From Romanomermis culicivorax (taxonomy: Eukaryota > Nematoda > Enoplea > Mermithida > Mermithidae), in contig CAWUHX010000007.1 in NCBI GenBank assembly GCA_963922205.1, forward strand, positions 2,766,877 through 2,830,876: a DNA stretch of 64,000 bases. The letters are read 5' to 3'. Positions 11,375-24,100 of this stretch are shown piece after piece. The translations under genes and the position numbers were made by a program. The notes under the pieces were generated by a model, which saw only the letters and a program-made list of their open reading frames with translations, made no database searches and was not told the origin of the DNA. Position 1 is the stretch's first letter. Each line of letters opens with the position of its first letter.

Positions 11375-12143
11375 AATTTTCACCTGCGGGTCCGATGGCG
11401 ATGCTCGGGTCTGGTCGGATTTCGAAAATGATGACCCTACGTCTTACAGAGTTGGAGAAATAGCAACTGCTGTCTGTGTTCACGTAAGATAATTATGTCT
11501 GACTTTTAATCTGATAAAACTGTTCTGGGTTGAATCGGTTATTCGAAAAATAAGGCAATTACTGTATGTATTTATCTTAGCGTCCTAGAGCTTTTGTTTG
11601 AAAGTGCACATTGTAAAGAACTATCCAGAATAAGAAGAGAAATATTCTTCACTAAAGTTCCTTTTTATGTCATACAATTTAGTACTATACATTAGTCCTC
11701 ATTTTCATAGGAAAACACCATGTTCGTTTCTGACGAAAACGGGTTCATCAATTCATTCGAATTACCCACTGGTGTTAAAATCGAGTCTGTTTGCAAATTT
11801 ACCCTACCTGTTAACCATATGGAAATCAGCGTGAATGGTCGTTATCTTTTGGCTTGTTCAAGGTTAGTTGTCACTGAACTGTGTTGAGGTTAGGGTTACG
11901 CACAATTTTTTTATTCCGTAGCGATTTTAAACTGAAGCTAATCGACCTGGACGATGGTAACACGCAAATACTTTTCGGTTTGGATGACAATTTGACTCAT
12001 CCATTCTGCTCAGTTGCCATCGATCCAAAAATAAGACACATTGCCGCGTCATCATGCGACGGTTCTGTCAAGGTTTGGGTGATTTCAAAGCCTGCCAAAG
12101 CCGTTGCGGCGTTGAAGATTTTACCGAAATTTAACGATATCAG
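11375..12143 (+). CDS. WDHD1: WDHD1 exons 2-4: first WD40 repeats
   Basis: Three exons (11375-11483, 11711-11862, 11922-12143) code for the start of the N-terminal WD40 propeller. The first opens with TFTCGSDGD-like sequence (IFTCGSDGDARVWSDFE) after the acceptor TTTATGCAG. The second has the MFVSDENGFINSFELP strand set. The third contains SDFKLKLIDLDDG and the WD unit IAASSCDGSVKVWVISK. Phases are 0, 2 and 2. The upstream exon, expected to supply roughly 30 residues and the start codon, was not found between 1 and 11374. Confidence 0.92.
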
Positions 12144-15100
12144 GTATGCTTTTTAAATTTCTCCATCAGGGTTCATAGCGACCGGGAGAACCGGGAAAAG
12201 ACCGGAAATTTTTAGTTGAACCGGGAAAAAACCGGGAATTTCTTGCAGGAAAACTGGGAAAGTCACGGGGTTTTTGGACGATGTCAAGTGTATGAAAAAT
12301 ATGTCGGAAAGTTGCGTTCCGGTGCATTTTAGAAAGTCGGAACCTAAAAATTTTCCGGCGCTTTGCGCTGGTAAGGATTATTTTGATCCTTGCTTGCTAT
12401 AATCCAGCTCAAGGGCGACCATAAGCATGTCTATTTTATTTACTAGTTAGCATTCAATAGTTTTTATTACATGTCTCACCTCGTGGTTTGCGCGTTAGTA
12501 TTTCTGAGTTGAATGAAGATTTTTTTTCGATTTTTTTCACGAAATTTTCCTGCAGTTTTCACAAATTTTTGAACTTTGGGAACATAATTTTTTTTAACTT
12601 TTGGCGAATAATTGGAACGAAATCAGTTTGGGAAAGTGAGCGATACTGCTGTCGAATAATCTAAATTTTTGATTGCTTTTTCTATTTTACAAATTTAATT
12701 GGCATTCTTTCAATATGATATGTTGCATTTTGTCCGACAATGAAAAATGATTGAATTGAATGAAAAATTAGACCGCTTTTCAAGGAAATGACCGTCGAAA
12801 AGATTCATTTTCCAGTGTTCTAGTATCAAAACTGCAAAAAAATTAGGCGTTTCGCGTTTTCGTAAACTATTTACGAATTTTGTTGTTTCCCCAACTTTAT
12901 GAAACATCGTTGACTTCAAGCTAATTTTTTAGCTGGTTAGCATGTTCAAAACATCTGCAAATTTTTCATGCATGAACATCATTTGGCCGGAAGAATCAAA
13001 TTTTAAATCACGAAATCGTTTTGAAAAGATTCATCATCCAGGGTTCCAAACTATCGTAATCAGAAAAAGAATGATTCATATGTAGTCTATGATTCTTCAT
13101 TTTAGTCGAGTATTGATATGTCAGCCGTCGAATTTTTATGCAATTAAGGTTCTCCTCGCTTTGGTTTTATGATAACCCTTTACTATGAATTTTGATAAAG
13201 CCTTACCATAATCTGACGCAAAAATGAAACATTTTTGATAAATTATGAACTCTAGAAGCATGAATTTGTTCAGAAAAGCTCAAAAATGCATAAATAAAGC
13301 ATACTGTGGCATTTTCAGGTGGAAAATGAAATTTGTCGAAATTAGCGAAAAAAAATTTTGACTTCTTTCGCCAAATAACGATAGGGTCTCTGCGAAAAAA
13401 ACAATGCTAGCGACCCTATCCTACCTTTAAAGTATAGTATGATAGTTAGAATTGGTAAATCTTGGGCTCTTTCCCCATTTGGGGAAGAAAATTTTGGGGA
13501 TCGGATACAAAAAAGATGCATTTTAGTGAATTTTAGAAGATCATAATCTGAAAATTTTAATAACTTTAATAATCATTGTCATGTACTACCTAGCTCAGGC
13601 GCGGCTTTTAGCATGCCTAGCTCCACTTATCACTTAATCTATAATGGTTTTCATCATGTTGAACGTATTATCGCATGTTTTCATAGGTAATCTTCAATGT
13701 TTATCTTGATATTTAATGATGATTGACATTTTTCCGTGACACATTTTTTGAGAAAGATCAATACGTCAATTCTCTAAACTTTTTGAAGCGATTGTACCTT
13801 TCTTAATGTAAAATCAATTCAAAAGCTTCATGGAAGTAGTTTTTGGAAATTTATTCTTCTCTTACTCATATCTTTTCGCTCAAGTTTATGAGAGTTTGGG
13901 AATAAATTACTGGTTTTAAAATTTTTCAAATGATAAAGTTCTAGAAATTACGACTTTTGAACACGAAATTCGAATCTAATTCTTGAAATAAATTTTCGGA
14001 AAATTGAATTTCCAGCATCGCAGAACGTCAATACCCAAAACATTAATATTTTTTGGACTCACACTTGTCTCATCATGGAGGACATAACCGTCGATTTTTC
14101 CTGCATTTCAAAGTCATTATGTTCTTGGATAGTTTGCTGGAAAATTTGTTCCACAATGCTTGTAGATTAAACTTCGATCAAACTCGAAAATTTCAATTTT
14201 TCAATGAATTAACTTCCCTAAAAAACAGGAGTAGGGTTGAAAAAACTCAAAAATGCATAAATAAAGCGTCTATGAGCATTTTTAAGCGAAAAACGACTTC
14301 GGGAAAATTAGGAAACAAATTTTGACCCCTTTTCTCATTTGGGGAGAAGGCCCGTGAAAAGACACTGGTAAAACAGTGTTTTTTGGCTTTTCTGCACTGT
14401 GCAGAAAGTCGGATGCAGAAAAAACACTGATTCGATATCTAAATTATGAAGACGTATAAAAGCGACTTCAAATTCGCTTACATACATACTACATACGTAT
14501 TATGTTCATTATTGGGACATTTTCATAAAATACCTGGGAAACCTGGAAAAGTCAGGGGATTTTTTTGCCCAAGTCTGTATGAGCCATACCTGTACTTGGG
14601 GGGACCCCCCCCCCAACTTGGCCAACCCTGTACCCAAAATCATTTACCCCCCCGACCCCCCCCCCCAGTTTGGAAAAAATTGAAAAAATTTGCAAAAAAG
14701 TGTATGTTTTTTGGCCTTTTTTGGGAAAAATTTCGACTTTTTCCTACCCCCCCCCCCAAAAAAATTTCGGATTTACCCCCCCCCCCCCAACTGGTCGGAG
14801 GTCTTACAGGTATGGTATGAACCCTGCCTTGATAAATCCAAAATTTAATGAACTTTTTATCGTATTTTCACAATTAATTTGACTGCATCTATGAATTTTT
14901 GGTTAAACCCTCTAACTTCGAACACATTTGGCTTTGACTTAATCCAACGACTTCAAAAATATAGAAAATTGGATGAATTTTTTTTCAACAGACAGAAAAT
15001 ATTCTATTAGTGTAAGTGCGAAAAAGTAGACTGTAATCACAAACGGTTAACTTTCCAGATGGATTATTGAATGATTTAGGCGCCACGACTCGAATGTGTT

Positions 15101-18100
15101 CGAAGTTGGTTTTACCCTATATGATTTACCTGGATTTGTTGTCGTTAATTTCATTTTGTGATTTCAAGCACCTTGTTTTTAGCTTTCAATGGCCATTTTT
15201 TACTGTTTGAATTTTTAGGAATCTGGAAAGTCTAAAAGCTTCCCGTTTCTAAGATGCTTTCATTGATTGATTGAAGGCAACGACTATTACGAGACCCAAA
15301 ATCTTTAGACTAGGCTTTTTGCAAGCTTCTATCTGCACCGTGTAGGAATGATTGATTTCATTTTTCTTTTGCGATTTTTTTCGTTTTTTCATTTTTTTCG
15401 CATTTTTTGTATTTTATATTTGTCGAGACGAGCAATACTCATTTTTTGACAATAGCAAAATCCAAAAGTAAAGGCCCTGTCATACTTCGCCGCGAGGTAC
15501 CGCGCGGCGCCGGTTGTCCTATTCATACTAACAAGCGGCGCCATACGGCGCCGCTTTTTTACTTTTGAGTTTTGCTCTTGTCAAAAAATGCGTATTGCTC
15601 GTTTCGACAAATGCGAAATACAAAAAATGCGAAAGAGATGGAAAAAACGAAAAAAATCGAAAAATATAAAGCGCAAAAGAAAAATTAAATCAATCATTCC
15701 TGCACGGTGCAGATAGAAGCTAGCAAAAAGCCTAGTTTAAAGATTTTGGGCTCTTGTTTCAATTTGCTTCTCATTCCAACGATTAGTAGCTCTTGAACTG
15801 CAAGGAAACATCAATTTATATAAATTGATTTCGAAAAATTGAATATATATACACGATTATTCATTCACATATGTGCTATATACATGATCCAGATCTGATC
15901 TGGGTCCGGTCGGACCTGCTGTTCAGGACCCAGATTCAAAGTGGATCCATCCTTTAGCTAGTATTCGGGAAATCGGGACGTTCAGGGAAAAGGGACCAAT
16001 GCATTTTTCGGGGAAATAGGAAATTTATTCGTTATTCGGGGAATCGGGACCTACGGGGAATATGGACTTTCTGTCAATCGGGATATTTGCGGAAAAGGGA
16101 CGTTGAGGGAATAAAGACACAATCAAAATGTGCGAGTACACTTGCTGTAGGAACATGTTTACCCCTACTTTGCATATTCATAATTTTTACACATTAATGT
16201 CTTCATTGCAAATTACATGATCAACTTCGTAGTAAATCTTCATGGAAAATTAAGTAATCAATTTGGTAAAATAATTTGACAAGCGTCAGAATTCACTATT
16301 CAAGTGAAAAATATGATTCAACTACATGCATAGATGTCACAGTATGCAACAATATGTTACAACAACAGTATGCTGCAACTTTACAACACATAGCTTGTTC
16401 GAAACTTTCGTTCCAGTTGAAACTTGATGGCGGCGCCGCGTGGCGCCGCAAAAATTACAAAAACCTATTCATACTTCAAAGGTGGTACCGCGCGGCGCCA
16501 GCCGGCGCCGCTTTTTAGTATGGATAGAACAACCGGCGCAATGATCAGGTATGACAGGGCCTTGAAAAAGCGGCGCCGAAAGGCGCCGCGCGGTACCTCG
16601 CGACGAAGTATGACAGGGCCTTTAGAGTTCAACAAAATGTTTACTATGGGTTGAAATTTCCGTATTATTTATGTATACGAAGAAGACTGCCATAAAATTT
16701 AATACACAAGTCTAATAATACGTGAACATACTATAACAACAAAATTAGAACTTGTCAGATGAATAGAATATAGAACTGAATATATAATAATAGATAGAAC
16801 TTATGAATGAACATGAATATGAATGGAACTTATGTCAGAGAATGTGCAAATTTTAAGACAGAATATGCTAGTACGTTTAATCGCATCATACAAGTAACGG
16901 AGATTCGAGATCTGGTGAGTCATCGATTGTCAAAAACGATTCTCAAGTCCGAAAGATAGTTCAAAAAATATTAACTGTTGTCTAAAAAACATATTAGGCG
17001 TGAAGCGCCAAAATAATTGACATTTTTGACCATTTGTTCAGAGAGGACCTTTTTCTGCCAAAAATTAATAATTTTCACTTTATTCATCCTAAAGATGGGA
17101 TTTTTATGATAACCATATGGCTTGCAATGTAATTGGCATATATGGTAATTATATGTGACAGAATAGCGTAGGCTGAATATTTAGAAAGGATTGAAATGTT
17201 CTAATGTCTGTCATCTCTGTGGATAATAGAGGAAATCTAGAGGTAGTTTTGAACGCATCTCAGTCAGCCTAACCAGATGGAGTAAAAAGTACACACAATT
17301 TGGACAAAAAATTTTGATCATCGTGACAGACATTTAAACCAAAAAGCATAAGTTACCATAATTTCCATTGAAATAGCATTTATAACAATATTTGCTTCAT
17401 TTCATCCTACCAAAGCTAAATGAGAAATGTGGATCCGGTTCACCAGATTCTTTCATCACTCGAAAGTTAAACTTTTAAAATAGTTGAAAAATCTAAAACT
17501 TCAAAAGCCTTTTATATAAATAAGGCACCTACATGCAACGGGGCGTCGAGGTCTGGGGTCGGGCGATTTTTTTTGGGGCGGGGTCAGTAATTCCCTAAAT
17601 TTTGGGGGAAGGGGTCTTTTAAGAAAAAAATGGTTTTTTTTAACGAAAAAACTCCGAAAAACAGTTCAAAAAATAATAATTTTTTTCTGAAAAGACCGAA
17701 AAAGATGTATTCATGGCGCGAATCGCCGAGAAAATTCGAAAATTTCAGTATTTTTCCGACCAAAAGTATGGGGGTCCCAACGGCTAGCCATAGGATTGGA
17801 AAATCCTGGGTGGGAGGGGCGACCGCCAGCCATATGGTCGACGATTTCTTGGGGGGGTTCCCATAGCACTCCCCCTAATTACATGTATGCCTAAGTTGTA
17901 TTGCATCTTCAAGTGATTTCCCAACCCAATGCCCAATGTCTAACGGATATTTTTGAATTAAAACAGCACTGGGCGCCGTGTCTTGTAGAATATGAGAATT
18001 GGGAACACTCACTACATAAAAACATGTACGTATTATTTGTTGGTCCAGGGACAATATTAGACATCTGCATCGTTTGACAGGGTATCGGCAGGCACAGGGT

Positions 18101-21100
18101 ATAAATTTTCTGACAACAGAAAATACATTAATGTAATTCAACAATTGAGAATTTCATCAACTGAATTATTATTGACTAAATTTATTTTAATTTACGTGAA
18201 CAGAACTCTCGTTAAGATGCGCTTTCAAATGATTTTGCTCATTTTTCAACAAATGAATGTTTACGTAATCCATATTTTGATTTTCATCGGGCAGATGGTG
18301 GACATCAGTATCTGCTTCTTTTTCACCCTTTTTTATCCTTTTTTCGACATGAACAACAATTTCGGATTTTGTTGCCCCGCTCGGCATTTTTCGAGCGTGG
18401 TAGAACATTTTAGAATGGACAGTGACGAAACTATTATCTCTCGACGGCGAAAAATTAGACTCTTTTTTTTCGCAATCGATCGTTGATAAGTGCCGTTGTT
18501 TTTGATCATCTAATCGTTAAAAAAGTGTAAAAATGATGCATCGTACCACATAGATAAAGCAGAACAACTAAAATATTCGATAAATTATCTAACGAAGCTT
18601 GTGGCTAGGTGATTTTTTTAGTCAAGGTGTTGTGATGAAACATCGATTTTCTTAGTTGCTATCATAATAAATTTACTTTGAAATTCTTTGTCTTCGGTCA
18701 AATTTTCGCTCGTCTTGCATAATGATCCGACTTGACAGATAGTTGCTGACTGAACATTTCCTTTTTTCCTTGCGGAAATTATCAAACTTAACCAATAAAC
18801 TTGCCATTCGTTTGGATTATCACCGAGTGCAAACTCTTTTTTAACAAGGTCAATAATTTTCTCTTCGTCGCCCCTTTTTAAGCCTAAAAGCGGCGGTTTG
18901 GTGTGATAAGACACGCTTTCGGCTACATTTTTTATCCATAACATAAGGTCGGAATTAGTGGGCGCAAAAAGCCAATGGATCGTTTGTCGATCTTTGTCCT
19001 TCGGAATAGCGATCAGGTTTGGTGTACTGAAAATGAGAAAGCATATTCGCCCTTGGTCTGATACTGAGATAGGAATGGTTCCGAAAATTTCAGGAGATTG
19101 AATGCCACTTCTTTCAAAGTCGCTTGAACCGAATCGATGTTTTTTTTTGCGAAAAAGAAACAGAAAATGCGAAAAAAATTTGGGCTCTTTCGCCAAATGA
19201 CGAAAAAAAGTTTGGGGATTCGAAGTCGAAGAGGTGCATTGTAGAGGTCAACACCTCAAAATTTTCCGGTGCATGATTATGGTAATCATTGTTTCTAGGC
19301 GCGATCGTTAGCATGCCTACTTCAGCTACTTAACATTCTATAGTTGTCACCATACATGGACGTAGGGGAGTGCCATCATTTACGAAAGATTAATTATGAT
19401 CCTATAACAAAGTGCACTGTACCAGAGATGTAATGTACAATGAAGCGAGCAATATAGGTATACAAGCCCGGGCCTTAAAATCAACAGAGTTTCTGCAAAT
19501 TTTAAAAAACATGCAAAAATGGGCAATGACACCCCCCTAGAATATCAAAAACTATTGGACCCAAAATCTAGATATTTTGTGGGTGTGCATGGGGCCGAAT
19601 TCCATCGGTAAATTTTCAGTGATATGAGGTACCACTCAATGCACTGTAGAAGGCATTGCATCAAACCTTTGCCTTAGGATTTTGCAAATCATGTTGTTGC
19701 CACTCAGTGTGCATCAAAATGAGAATATACACTATTTCACTAATATGTTACTGTAAAAATTTGAAAGCTTTAAGTTATTAGCTGCACGAGATATGGTTCA
19801 GAAAACCTGAGTGACAGGACTCGAGTGGAGGAGGAAATTTCACCTGTTTGAGAGTTCTGTATTTTGGCTGGTGGATTCTGCACTATCTTTTTTGGCAGAT
19901 GGGTAGTACTCATGACGAGCAATATTTTGTATATCTTCATTTTAAAATTTAACTATCTACGAGTGTGGTACAGAGGAAAATTTTTACTCAAAGTTTGGGT
20001 TACTATCATCTCATGCAGAGCAACCTGATTCAAATTTCCTCATAAATCTACCGATGAAACTCGGCCCCATGCACACCTACAAACCATTTAGGTTTTAGGC
20101 CCAACAGTTTTTGAGATTCCAGGGGGGTGTTTTTACCTATTTTTACATGTTTTTCCAAATTCGCAGAGACCCTGTTGATTTTAAGGCCCGGGTTTTTATA
20201 CTTATGTTGCTCCTTTCAGGGTACTCTACATCTTTGGTGCAGTAAACTTTGCTCTAGGATCAAAAAAATTTTTTCCTTATATCATGGCCGTACACCTATG
20301 GTTGTCACCACCTACAGTGTCTCATCTAATTGTTTAATCTATGATCTTTGATATTGCGATTTTTCCGATTATTTTCACAAAATCATTTTGTGATCCTTGG
20401 AAGTTTTTTAAGTTTGTACATGTAACCTTTTTGCTTTTGATAAATGATTAAAACATCATCAGTTTGGGACAGTAACAGAAGTTCCTGCTGGTTGAAAAAT
20501 CTAGATTTTTGGGTGCTACATTGATTTTTGAATTTCTGTTGCATACTTTCAAATTTGATTTTTTGCATTTTGTTCAAGTGTGAAAAATGATTAAATTGAC
20601 TGCAAAATTTGTCCGATAATCCAGGAGAATTTTGAAAAGGTTTATTTTCCAGCGCTCTACACTCTGCTGATAACCTCAGTTCATAGCTCAAGTCCGAACA
20701 TCACGTATGGACAGAATAATTAAATCTTGAATCATGGAAAAAAGTCGTGAAAAGATTCATTTTTCAGCATGCTAGAGGAAAGAAGATTAAATCAAATGCG
20801 GTCTATATTATACCTGGACAGTTGAACTGAATGTATCTCAGTACCGGATGGAGCGACATCGGTATCAGATGACTTGATTCTCAGCACCAGCTCATGTTTT
20901 GTGTGTGAACCGATTTTAACCGTGAAAACGGGATCGGGATGTCAGCATTGTAATTTGTAGGCAATTCAGGATGTTTTGCTTTAGTTTTTTTGCTAAATTT
21001 TTCCTTTTATTGATTTTGCCATATTTTTATCGTTATCTGACCTGAACTCAAAAATTTTGCGGTTCTTTATTTTTGGCAAATTGGTGACTGCAGAAACATG

Positions 21101-24100
21101 AAAATGTTTCAAAAAAGTATAAATAAAGAACGTGTGAGAAGTTTTAAGCGGCAAAAACGATTTGGCGAAAATGGCGATAAAAATGCTGTCCTTTTTTCGC
21201 CAAATAGCGAAAAAATGTTTGACAATTTTTTTCGCAGAGCGCGACACCCTGGAGTACAGAATCTAGCAAAATCTGCTAGTAATGATCATTTTGGAATGTG
21301 ATAGAAGTGTAAGTTGAGATAGATAAAAATTCAGCCGGAATATCAAGTCATCCAAAGCATCAGCGTTAACTTTGCTTCAAATCAATGTTTTTGAAAATTA
21401 TGGGAGCAGAAAACTGAATTACTATCACGTCAATCTAAATACAAAGTTGGAAGGCCTGATAAGCTGGCTAGGGATTTTATATGCAAAATCAATGAGTTGT
21501 TAGTGTAATAAAGCAAGTACTCGCGTTTTTCTGATCTAAAATTGACTTGATCAGTGCCCCAGGGTTTTAATGTATAAGATTGCAAATTTGAAGTTGATGA
21601 TCGAAATTTTATTCGAAGTATGATTTTTGTTTTCCTTTGCATTATTATTCTTAATCAAGACATGTCGTAGGTATTTGCATAGATGCACAAGACAAAAAAT
21701 TTGCCCGGGATCAGAGAACACAATTTTTCGAATATATCGAAGAAATTTCGAATTTTTTCAAAAAAAGACGTCTTTTGCCGGGGGATAGGCCAAATCTGCT
21801 GAGAGTAAAGGATAATTTGCGGGGGCCTAGACCCTCAGGAAACCTGCGTGCGCGTGCATTGGTGTTTGTAGGGATAGCAAAATTACCTGCGCCATATACC
21901 ACGGCAACGGTACTGGTGCCTAGAACACCTCTATCAAAAGTCACAGCTCTAATTTCAATATTCATTATAAATCAACAATGAACTTTGAATTCGACTGTGA
22001 AGTTTTGATCGTTTCAAAAAATAGTAAAATCCCCTAGTCGATGTTTCGAAAATTTCAGGCTTTATCTTGATTCTTGTTTTCGTGACTCCATCATGTGAAA
22101 AGACTGCTGTAACACAACCTATCTTTTTTTGCGGCTTGTTTCACTTACTCGTGAAAGCTTTCATCCCTAATTTTTGGAGGGTTTAATTTACGAGCGTCGT
22201 CGCCAAAAGCCAAATATAAAACCAACTGTTTCAGGTCTAATTCCAAGGCTGCCTTTTGTTTATCATCAACGTCGTTTTTGTCTTTATAAATTTTCAACAA
22301 TCCGTCCGATTGTAAAACTGCCCAACAATCTTTCCAATACGCTTTCTTGAAGAATGTTTCTGTTATATGTCGATACAAAAGTCCTTCGTGCAGAATATTG
22401 AAAGATTCTTCGTTGTCCATGACGATTTCAAGAAAAATACTTCAAGCAAGCAATCTGAAACACGTCCAAGTTGAAGATGAATATGTAATGATCAAATTCT
22501 TGTGAATGATTCATAGAAAAATTTATTCATACTCACGCGCGTAACTATAGTTGGTTGGTTATTTACCAATCGCATAAAACTTAGAACCTTGTAAAAAACT
22601 TGTTTGGTAGGTATTTTTCCCGTCAAAAATTTCCAAGGCAAAAGTCATCTAATGTTTTAGCCAATTCAGCCTATGCGGGAAACATCAACCATAAAACCAT
22701 GCTGCTCAATTGAAAACTGCGTTTTTATATAAGTTTTAACAGCTGTACGAATATGCATTGCGTTCGAAATTCCAGAATATATAATGTTCTCTCTACAGTC
22801 CGTTCCATAAAATTTTTGTGTATTTAAAAAGTAAATTACGCTCGCACGAAACTTTTACTTTAGAATTTTTTTCGCAAAAATAGAGTTTTCACAGCAGCTT
22901 TACATGACCTCGTATGTGATTCAAGGAGTGTCAAGTGCTTTATTAACCCTCAGAAATCCCCGTTCATATGGCTTGACCATATGATGACCCCAAGGTTTGT
23001 ATGACTAATATGCGCCAGTCATCTGTTTTAACCATACCTGTAAGAGGTCCGACCAGTTGGGGGGGGTCCCGAAATTTCCAAAATTTAAAAAGTCGAAAAA
23101 ATTTCGAAAATTTTCCCAAAAAAGGCCAGAAAAAGCAACTTCTTTACCAATTTTTTCCAATCTTTCCTAGTTTGAGGGGGGTTGGGTTTATGGTTGACCA
23201 AGTTGGGAGTGGGGGTTCGACCAAGTTGGGGGTGGGGGTCCCCCCAACCCCCCCCCCCCAATTACAGGTATGGTTTTAACCAACATATGTTATTTTTTCC
23301 ATTTGTTTTTTTTTTAATTTTTGCGGGTACACTTCCCCATTTTCTTGTAGCCAGAAAGGCAGAGTTTACAGGACTATACGGATAAGGCCTACCTTATATG
23401 GGAGGCGCTCTTCGGGGGATTTTTACCGCCTAGTTGAGGCCACATTTCACAAGCTGGCGTTTGCCTGACAAATGGCATTTGTTCGATAACCTACCTCATA
23501 ATGGAATAGGCCCACTTTTTCATTCGCCGCACTATCGCCAACTTGCTAACTGGGCTGAGTAAACCCCGGCAAGCAGCGTCCCAAGCTCGCCTACACAATT
23601 TATCAACCCCGAGAGGATGAAAGGCTGTGTCTGCCTGGACCAGCTACCAGAAATTCAATTTCGGGTTTCACTCGAAATCGATCCTGGTTCTTGAGATTAG
23701 CAGCCAGAGGCGATAACCACCAGACCAAGACGGCCATAAACATTAGACCAAAAGGGCCAGATGTCATTTTTTCGGCGCTTCGCGCCATAAATACATATTT
23801 TAATTATTTTTAGATAAAAATTCTAATGTTTTTAAATATTTTTCTGAATTTTTAGGCGAAAAATAAAAAAAAATTCTTAAATGACCTCTCAAAATTTTGT
23901 GCAATCTATGACCAATTCGATGGTTGCCTGACTCTCAGACCTTCGAGCTTTGTTTGGATTGACGTGCGGTACAGCAGAAAATTAAAAAAATGAAATAGTA
24001 CTTTCTTCCGGTTTCATTCTTTGGAAGCATCAGTTAACAAATTATAGTTACACAAGCAAGCGAAAAAGTACAAATATATATAGCCTGTTTTTTACAAAAT

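Noticed and set aside
12168-14826. A single large element bounded by CAGGGTTCATA and TATGAACCCTG
   Set aside because: The outer words are inverted but there is no target duplication, and neighbouring similarity between the two ends is direct, not inverted.
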